DNA of 10,674 bases, taken from Hyphomonas sp. GTDB taxonomy: Bacteria > Pseudomonadota > Alphaproteobacteria > Caulobacterales > Hyphomonadaceae. The DNA is taken from positions 1 to 10,674 of the forward strand of contig JANSXJ010000102.1 in assembly GCA_024743015.1 (NCBI GenBank), written 5' to 3'. The notes below the pieces were generated by a model. That model was not told where the DNA came from, did not search any database, and was given only the letters and a program-made list of their open reading frames with translations. Below are positions 6,186-10,674 of this stretch, piece by piece. Positions within the stretch are counted from its first letter, which is position 1, and every line of letters begins with the position of its first letter. Position numbers and translations under genes: made by a program.

Positions 6186-8818
6186 ACCGCATTCCTGGCA
6201 CGAAAAGCCTGATCGACCGGACGTTCCGGCGACTTCGGGACATCGCGCTGTGGAAAGCCTGGTGGCCATTCATTGTTCTGCTGAGCGTATTTGTCGGAGT
6301 CGCCCTACTCGGCATATTCGAACGCACCCCTGCACGGTTCGGCGCGCTGGCGACGCTGATCTTCCTGGTTGGCTCTGTGGTTGCTCTACTGCGCGGCATC
6401 CGCCGATATCAGCGTCCGAATCCGCGCGAGGCCATCAACGCGTTGGACCAGCAGTCGGACCTCCGACCGCTCGTCTCGCTAATGGATCGGCCGGCTCGGC
6501 CCGAATCGACCGGTGTGCAATTGTGGCGCGCGCACGAGCAGCGCCTTACGGATGAGGCACGACGCCTCAGCGTGCCAGGTTTTTCTGCGGTCTGGGAACA
6601 GATAGATCCCCTGCGACTGCGATTCATACTGCCGCTTGTAGTGGCTGCGCTGTTCGCGCTGAGCTGGGGCAATACCTATTCGCGCCTTTCTGGTGCGCTG
6701 GACCCGGACTATGGCAGCCTGTTTGGCGCGGAGGATGTCCGGATTGAGGCCTGGATCACGCCGCCGGAACATACCGGACGGGCACCGATCTTCCTGAAAG
6801 AAGGCCAATCCGAGGTCCGCGTGCCGCAAGGCTCGGTCATGACGCTTCGCGTTCAAGCCCCGTCGACGCCGAAGCTCCGCGTGATCGCCGAGGATGGACG
6901 CCGCACAACCAGGTTCGCCGCGACGCCGGACAATGCATTCGAAGCAACTACGGTGATCACTTCGAATAGCGATGTCTCGGTCCGCTGGTGGGGCGAGCGA
7001 AAGGTCTGGTCGATACTGACATCTCCAGACGCACCTCCTGCCGCACAATTTGTGGAGCTGCCGGTCCTGGGTGCCGGGGATCGAACCGAATTCAGTTGGA
7101 CGGCGAGTGATGACTATGGCATTGCCAGCCTAGAGCTTGCGATCAAACCGGAAGGCAGTGAGCGGGAATTTGACTTGGTTCCTGTCGAACTCGGCGCAAT
7201 CAGCCCGCGCGAGGCTGAAGACGAGTCCAAGATAGATTTGACCCGAAATCGATGGGCGGGTGCCCGCGTAGAGATCCGCCTGAAAGCGACCGATGGCGCA
7301 GGCCAGGTTGGGTTTAGCGAGCCGCATTTCTTCAAACTGCCCGAAAAGCTGCTACTGCAACCCCTCGCCAAGGCTATTCAGGACGTGCGTGTGACCGTGC
7401 TGCGCGAGGACGCGCCTTATGTTGAAGCTGACTATGAGCCGGACGCGACGCAGGCGGGAGCTTACTATCTGTCTGCGACCCAGCGCTTGTCGCAAGCGCC
7501 GCAAGGGGTGCAACGCGGGGCCGTTATGCTCGAAGCAGTGACCTATGAAGCGCCGCGCTATTTCAAAGACATACTGGTCTACTCTGGCCTGACCACCGCA
7601 CGTTACGCGCTGGAAGCCTCCAGTACGACGGATGAGGCCAAAGCGACCGAGCCGCTGCTCTGGTCGTTGGCCTTGCGAGCGGAGTATGGGTCTGCCGCTG
7701 ATGCCTACGCCGCGCTCATGGCAGCTAAGAAAGCGCTGGAAGACGCGCTGCGGGATGGCGCGAGCGAGGAAGAAATCGCGCGTCTGGTAGACGCGTTCAA
7801 GGAGGCGGCACAGCGTTACATCGCTGCTAAAATGGCCGAAGCCATGGCCAATGGGTTGGAAGCGCCTCCGAGCAATGAAGATAGCGCCGAGGGACCGAGC
7901 GGCTCCGGGCTTGGCGGTCAGGGATTCTCCGACATGCTGGACGCGCTCGAAGATCTCAGCGAAACGGGAGCCACCGATCAGGCGCGTCAACTCCTCGCGG
8001 ATATCACCAACATGCTAGAGAACTTGCAGTTCCAGCAAGGTCAGGGCGGAGGCAGCGACGGCTTCCCGGGCCTGCCGGGCGAGCAGGGAGAGAATGAGAA
8101 CGATGAAGACCTCCCCGAAGAAGAGCGGGAGATGAGTGAAACCATGCGCGAGCTTTCAGATCTGCTGCGCGAACAACGAGAATTAAACGACGAAACGCTC
8201 GCGGAGCAACGCGGAGAACGCGGCGATTCTGGCGAACAATCCTTCGGTGAGGATCAGGCTGAAGAGGGCGGTGATTTTCAGGCAGGCGACGCCGAAAACC
8301 CAACAGGAACCGATGGCGAAGACGGACGTTCGCTCGCCGAGCGACAGGGTGACATTGCTGATCGGATTGAAGAATTGGCCGAAAATCAGCTTGGAAGCGG
8401 CGAGGATGGTGAAGGCGAGGGCGCTGGCGGCCTGCTCGACGAAGAAATTCTTGAAGCGATTGAACGGTCGCAACGCCGCGCCGGAAACGCGCTGGAAGAG
8501 GGCAATGAGGGCCGGGCCATTCGCAATCAAGATCAGGCCACGCGTCAATTGCGCGAGCTTGCAGAAGGCCTGGCGGAGGCGCTCGACGAGGCACGCGCCG
8601 AGCGGTTAGGCGACCAGAACCAGCAAGGCGCAGGCGCTGCTGATCCGTTTGGAAACTCGATCAGCGGAGCCGTCGATGACAGCAACAGCGTCGACATCCC
8701 CGACGAGGCAGAGCGCCAGCGCGCCAAGGATATTCTGGACGAACTTCGCCGCCGTTATGATGAAGCGGTCGACGAAGAAGAGCGAGAATATTTACGTCGA
8801 CTACTCGACCGGTTCTAA
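6173..8818 (+). CDS. TIGR02302-family (DUF4175) large membrane protein
   Basis: An 881-residue protein matching the alphaproteobacterial TIGR02302/DUF4175 family, whose function is not established. Two closely spaced membrane spans (about 31-49 and 56-76) are followed by a cytoplasmic segment and a third span (about 148-168), which puts a long C-terminal part in the periplasm. Its first portion (about 175-390) looks like beta-rich, Ig-like modules. A helical, Ala/Glu-rich part follows. From about residue 563 the sequence is low in complexity and very rich in Glu, Gly, Asp and Gln, with charged helical stretches. It ends in a family-typical block, AKDILDELRRRYDEAVDEEE, followed by a terminal Arg-Leu-Leu-Asp-Arg-Phe. 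The start is a TTG inside lysA, with GGAG at 6158-6161; no ATG is available before the first membrane span. The gene ends the argH operon and overlaps the opposite-strand methyltransferase-like gene by 18 bases. Family assignment is good; a role in envelope or peptidoglycan biology is only inferred from topology and neighbours. Confidence 0.88.
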   Translation: MAELNRIPGTKSLIDRTFRRLRDIALWKAWWPFIVLLSVFVGVALLGIFERTPARFGALATLIFLVGSVVALLRGIRRYQRPNPREAINALDQQSDLRPLVSLMDRPARPESTGVQLWRAHEQRLTDEARRLSVPGFSAVWEQIDPLRLRFILPLVVAALFALSWGNTYSRLSGALDPDYGSLFGAEDVRIEAWITPPEHTGRAPIFLKEGQSEVRVPQGSVMTLRVQAPSTPKLRVIAEDGRRTTRFAATPDNAFEATTVITSNSDVSVRWWGERKVWSILTSPDAPPAAQFVELPVLGAGDRTEFSWTASDDYGIASLELAIKPEGSEREFDLVPVELGAISPREAEDESKIDLTRNRWAGARVEIRLKATDGAGQVGFSEPHFFKLPEKLLLQPLAKAIQDVRVTVLREDAPYVEADYEPDATQAGAYYLSATQRLSQAPQGVQRGAVMLEAVTYEAPRYFKDILVYSGLTTARYALEASSTTDEAKATEPLLWSLALRAEYGSAADAYAALMAAKKALEDALRDGASEEEIARLVDAFKEAAQRYIAAKMAEAMANGLEAPPSNEDSAEGPSGSGLGGQGFSDMLDALEDLSETGATDQARQLLADITNMLENLQFQQGQGGGSDGFPGLPGEQGENENDEDLPEEEREMSETMRELSDLLREQRELNDETLAEQRGERGDSGEQSFGEDQAEEGGDFQAGDAENPTGTDGEDGRSLAERQGDIADRIEELAENQLGSGEDGEGEGAGGLLDEEILEAIERSQRRAGNALEEGNEGRAIRNQDQATRQLRELAEGLAEALDEARAERLGDQNQQGAGAADPFGNSISGAVDDSNSVDIPDEAERQRAKDILDELRRRYDEAVDEEEREYLRRLLDRF

Positions 8819-9727
8819 AGTCTCAGCCCCCGGCTTCTTGAATTTCAGCGTCATACGGTCAGACTCGCCAATCGCGGCATAGGCGGCGGCATCAAACCCA
8901 TCCGGGGTATTGCCGTCGCGATCTGAGGTTCGACTGACGGGCGGCAGTGTCCAGACACCAAATGGATGATCGGCGGTGTCATTTGGGTTGGCGTTGATCT
9001 CGCTCGCTTCAACAAACTCAAAGCCTGCGGACGCGGCCAGCGCCTTGACGAAGTCTTCGTGCACATAGCCGGTCGCAGCACGCGGGTTCTGCTCAGCGCT
9101 GGAGGGCAGGCGATGCTCGACAACTCCCAGAACGCCACCGGGCTTCAGCGCGGCATAGGCATCGGTGAAGAATTTCGCCGTATAGTCCCCGCCCATCCAA
9201 TTATGGACATTGCGGAAGGTCAGGACAGTGTCGACGCTATTCTCAGCAGCGAGAGGTCCTGATTGAGCTGAAAATGCACTATATTCGAGCGTTCCAAATA
9301 GCGCCGGGTCAGCGTCATAGACAGCTTTGAAATCGGCAATCCGCTGTTCAATTCGCGCTAGACGGTCGCCCTCAAATGCATTTGTATCCCAAACGGTCGC
9401 AATCAAAGTACCGTCGCCAGAGGCGAGATAAGGTGCCAGCACATTCGTGTACCAGCCGCCGCCTGGCCAGATCTCCATGACGGTTTCGCTGGGCTCGACT
9501 TCGAAAAAGGCAAGGGTCTCAGCGGGATTGCGCCACACATCTCGCGCCTTCTCCTCATCGCTGCGCCAGTCGCCGGCAACCGCCTCTGCGAGGGTCATAG
9601 GCCCGGTCTCAACCTCTTCGATAACGGGCGGAGTTTCGGGTTCCAGTGTTGTCGCAGGCGCCTCTGTACCACCTGAACAAGCTGTGATCACCATTAGGGC
9701 TGAACCGAACGAGAATTGCGTCTTCAT
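8801..9727 (-). CDS. Lipoprotein with class I SAM-methyltransferase-like domain (COG4798-like)
   Basis: A 308-residue protein that resembles the COG4798 'predicted methyltransferase' group. The methyltransferase-like core has a motif I variant, VMEIWPGGGWYT (83-94), then FRNVHNW (171-177) and LKPGGVLGVVEHR (194-206), which correspond to class I motifs; substrate and activity are unknown. Ahead of it is a lipoprotein signal, ending Ile-Thr-Ala-Cys at 14-17, then a Pro/Glu/Thr-rich linker up to about residue 42, so the domain should be exported and membrane-anchored. Of two adjacent ATG codons I chose the second (9725-9727), which follows AGGAG by 7 bases; the first (9728-9730) is only 4 bases away. 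An open frame continues 53 codons further upstream but would bury the signal peptide and run into the hsp20 leader. Tail-to-tail overlap with the TIGR02302 gene; divergent from hsp20. The fold is fairly secure. A SAM-dependent reaction outside the cytoplasm would be unexpected. Confidence 0.8.
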   Translation of the reverse strand: MKTQFSFGSALMVITACSGGTEAPATTLEPETPPVIEEVETGPMTLAEAVAGDWRSDEEKARDVWRNPAETLAFFEVEPSETVMEIWPGGGWYTNVLAPYLASGDGTLIATVWDTNAFEGDRLARIEQRIADFKAVYDADPALFGTLEYSAFSAQSGPLAAENSVDTVLTFRNVHNWMGGDYTAKFFTDAYAALKPGGVLGVVEHRLPSSAEQNPRAATGYVHEDFVKALAASAGFEFVEASEINANPNDTADHPFGVWTLPPVSRTSDRDGNTPDGFDAAAYAAIGESDRMTLKFKKPGAETLEPVE

Positions 9728-9747
9728 CATTTGACTCCTGAAAAGGT

Positions 9748-9778
9748 CTTGAATCATGTGTTTCGCGTTTCCACATAG
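9748..9778 (+). promoter_or_regulatory. Candidate sigma-32 (RpoH) heat-shock promoter of hsp20
   Basis: CTTGAA at 9748-9753 and CCACATAG at 9771-9778 are separated by 17 bases. This resembles the RpoH consensus, CTTGAAA with a downstream CCCCAT-type element; the -35 is nearly perfect and the -10 has one mismatch in CCCCAT. It points at hsp20 and would give a leader of roughly 140 bases, leaving room for the thermosensor-like structure described below. The position in front of a heat-shock gene supports it, but no transcript data are available here. Confidence 0.5.
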
Positions 9779-9799
9779 CCTTTGTCGCAGCGCTGCCAA
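9772..9799 (-). promoter_or_regulatory. Weak candidate promoter for the methyltransferase-like lipoprotein
   Basis: Read on the minus strand, TTGGCA (9794-9799) is followed after 16 bases by TATGTG (9772-9777), a good -35 match with a poor -10 match, about 45 bases before the start codon. It would overlap the -10 region of the opposing hsp20 heat-shock promoter candidate, so the two could compete. This is weak and could be chance. Confidence 0.2.
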
Positions 9800-9855
9800 G
9801 CAGGTTGTGACCGAATTTTCTGCCAGCGCCGATGGTCGGGCTGGACGAACAGAGA

Positions 9856-9927
9856 AATTCGCACCTCGAAATACGCGGCTATTCAAGATCGCCGCGAATG
9901 ACAGTTGCTAAAGAAAGGGCTGTAAAT
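9856..9927 (+). promoter_or_regulatory. ROSE-like RNA thermometer in the hsp20 leader
   Basis: ROSE elements are leader RNAs of alphaproteobacterial small heat-shock genes that hide the ribosome binding site at low temperature; their mark is a U-U/C-G-C-U stretch facing the Shine-Dalgarno sequence. Here ACAG (9901-9904) pairs with CTGT (9920-9923). Directly inside, TTGCT (9905-9909) faces AAGGG (9915-9919), the ribosome binding site of hsp20, giving two G-U pairs, one G-G opposition, one C-A mismatch and one U-A pair around a 5-base loop. Just upstream is a GC-rich hairpin, CGCGGC (9874-9879) with GCCGCG (9891-9896), and an alternative pairing of ATTCGC (9857-9862) with GCGAAT (9894-9899). 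The layout matches ROSE as known from rhizobia; function is inferred. Confidence 0.5.
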
Positions 9928-10407
9928 ATGAGCACGATTGATCTGACCCCCCTTTACCGAACCATGGTTGGCTTTGACCGTATGGCCAATATGATTGATA
10001 GCGCTGCCCGTCTTGACGGCGCACAAGGCTACCCCCCTTACAATATTGAGCGCGTCGCCGATGATGAGTTTGCGATCGAGATCGCGGTTGCCGGCTTTGG
10101 CGAGGAAGACCTCGATATCGAAACCAAAGACGGTTTACTGACCGTGGCGGGTCGCAAGACTCCACCAGAAGATGGCGAGGCAGAACGTGAATTCCTGCAC
10201 CGCGGCATCGCTGAGCGTGGCTTCCTACGCCGGTTCCAACTGGCCGATCATGTCATTGTGACCGGTGCGGAACTGCGCAACGGCCTGCTCCGGGTCGAAC
10301 TCGTTCGCGAGCTCCCGGAAGCCAAGAAACCACGTAAGATCGAGATCGGCGCCCCGAAGAAGGGCGGTAAACCAAAGCTGATCGAAGGCAAAGCCGACGC
10401 CGCTTAA
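9928..10407 (+). CDS. Small heat-shock protein, Hsp20/alpha-crystallin family
   Basis: A 159-residue, ATP-independent holdase chaperone of the IbpA/Hsp20 type, which binds unfolding proteins in the cytoplasm and passes them to DnaK and ClpB. The N-terminus, STIDLTPLYRTMVGFDRM at 2-19, is typical of the alphaproteobacterial class A group. The alpha-crystallin domain spans about 37-130, with YPPYNIERV (35-43), the beta-strand block FAIEIAVAGF (48-57) and the signature AELRNGLLRVEL (114-125). The C-terminal Ile-Glu-Ile oligomerisation motif is at 138-140, followed by a Lys/Gly-rich tail. I chose the ATG at 9928, 8 bases after AAGAAAGGG, rather than in-frame starts at 9832 or 9898, because it gives the family N-terminus and leaves the leader free to fold. 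Regulation is probably both transcriptional (sigma-32-like promoter) and thermal at the RNA level. It is a single-gene unit closed by an intrinsic terminator. Confidence 0.95.
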   Translation: MSTIDLTPLYRTMVGFDRMANMIDSAARLDGAQGYPPYNIERVADDEFAIEIAVAGFGEEDLDIETKDGLLTVAGRKTPPEDGEAEREFLHRGIAERGFLRRFQLADHVIVTGAELRNGLLRVELVRELPEAKKPRKIEIGAPKKGGKPKLIEGKADAA

Positions 10408-10432
10408 CGGCGCGATCTGTTCCTGAAGAAAA

Positions 10433-10461
10433 GCCCCGGACCTTGCGGTTCGGGGTTTTTT
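10433..10461 (+). terminator. Intrinsic terminator after hsp20, possibly bidirectional
   Basis: CCCCGGACC (10434-10442) pairs with GGTTCGGGG (10447-10455), 9 base pairs including one G-U, around the loop TTGC, and is followed by six T (10456-10461). On the minus strand the same hairpin is followed by CTTTTCTTC, so it could also end transcripts of the gene that stops at 10490. It starts 26 bases after the hsp20 stop. Confidence 0.92.
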
Positions 10462-10489
10462 GTTTACCGGAGTCTCGTCGAGGCGGACT

Positions 10490-10674
10490 CTATTGAGCGG
10501 CTTCCAGGGCCCGCTGTTCGTCAATCCAGGCGAGATCCACATTGAGCTTGCCAGCCATCTTGTCCCGGCTGGTGATCATGCGCCAGAACGGGGCGACCTC
10601 CGAGACCGGTTTTCCATCGGCGAGGTCTTCCAGGGCGGCTTCAGCGACCATGCGGACGAAGATCGATGTCGACA
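10490..10674 (-). CDS. Unassigned protein, C-terminal 60 codons (5' end outside window)
   Basis: An open frame enters from the right edge and ends at TAG (10490-10492), giving 60 visible residues. The sequence includes FVRMVAEAALEDLADGKPVS (visible 5-24), then EVAPFWRMITSRDKMAGKL (25-43) and a helical, acidic end, LAWIDEQRALEAAQ (47-60). It appears soluble, with no membrane span or signal in the visible part. I do not recognise the family with confidence; the Pro-Phe-Trp-Arg block followed by a short charged tail looks like a conserved C-terminus and should be diagnostic in a search. The frame is supported by codon use like that of its neighbours, by a stop placed just inside a bidirectional-looking terminator, and by the lack of a competing open frame reaching the edge with comparable character. 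Function is not assigned. Confidence 0.65.
   Translation of the reverse strand, partial: STSIFVRMVAEAALEDLADGKPVSEVAPFWRMITSRDKMAGKLNVDLAWIDEQRALEAAQ

Noticed and set aside
7352..8594. Two long minus-strand open frames (212 and 196 codons) inside the TIGR02302 gene
   Set aside because: Arg/Pro-rich shadow frames produced by the biased composition of the acidic coding region; no ribosome binding site or domain.
9728..9886. A 53-codon upstream extension of the methyltransferase-like lipoprotein
   Set aside because: It would place the lipobox about 70 residues in and destroy the signal peptide; AGGAG directly precedes the chosen ATG.
9832..9927. Longer start of hsp20
   Set aside because: The added residues do not look like an Hsp20 N-terminus, and the stretch has the features of a structured leader with its ribosome binding site at 9911-9919.
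10470..10490. GAGTC/GACTC inverted repeat after the hsp20 terminator
   Set aside because: Only 5 bp with an 11-base loop, so likely chance next to the stronger terminator hairpin.
1..10674. Defence island, prophage, integrated element or biosynthetic cluster
   Set aside because: The genes are recognisable core or conserved families with uniform composition; I saw no integrase, transposase, direct repeats, tRNA attachment site or toxin-antitoxin pair.

Overview
The window looks like a chromosomal housekeeping segment of a GC-rich alphaproteobacterium. The CobT-type cobaltochelatase, the argH-lptM-lysA-TIGR02302 gene order and the style of the Hsp20 and ArgH proteins all fit. From memory I would guess the Hyphomonadaceae/Maricaulales/Caulobacterales area, but nothing here fixes the genus. 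I see no mobile element, CRISPR array, tRNA or rRNA, and no non-coding stretch above 300 bases; the longest is about 200 bases, between the methyltransferase-like gene and hsp20.

Layout. (1) Bases 1-2585, plus strand: the C-terminal part of cobT, a phytase-like esterase lipoprotein and a TauE/SafE-family membrane transporter, closely spaced. (2) Bases 2582-3184, minus strand: a TlpA-like membrane-anchored thioredoxin, meeting the transporter tail to tail with a shared CTAG. (3) Bases 3228-8818, plus strand: a tight run of argH (last step of arginine synthesis), an LptM-like small lipoprotein, lysA (last step of lysine synthesis) and a large TIGR02302/DUF4175 membrane protein; gaps are 12 and 9 bases, then a 13-base overlap. 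(4) Bases 8801-9727, minus strand: a lipoprotein carrying a SAM-methyltransferase-like domain, overlapping the TIGR02302 gene by 18 bases tail to tail. (5) Bases 9928-10407, plus strand: a small heat-shock protein with a sigma-32-like promoter, a leader resembling a ROSE RNA thermometer, and a clear intrinsic terminator. (6) Bases 10490-10674, minus strand: the last 60 codons of an unassigned gene.

How the parts may work together. Amino-acid synthesis (argH, lysA) is linked in one apparent operon to envelope functions (LptM-like lipoprotein, TIGR02302 protein). Four of the nine genes encode exported or membrane-anchored soluble-domain products (phytase-like esterase, TlpA, LptM, methyltransferase-like lipoprotein), and two encode integral membrane proteins. 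I found no convincing new multi-gene system. The observations most worth following are regulatory: the heat-sensing leader of hsp20, and a small hairpin that would bring a distant ribosome binding site next to the GTG start of lysA. The exported methyltransferase-like lipoprotein is the most puzzling protein.
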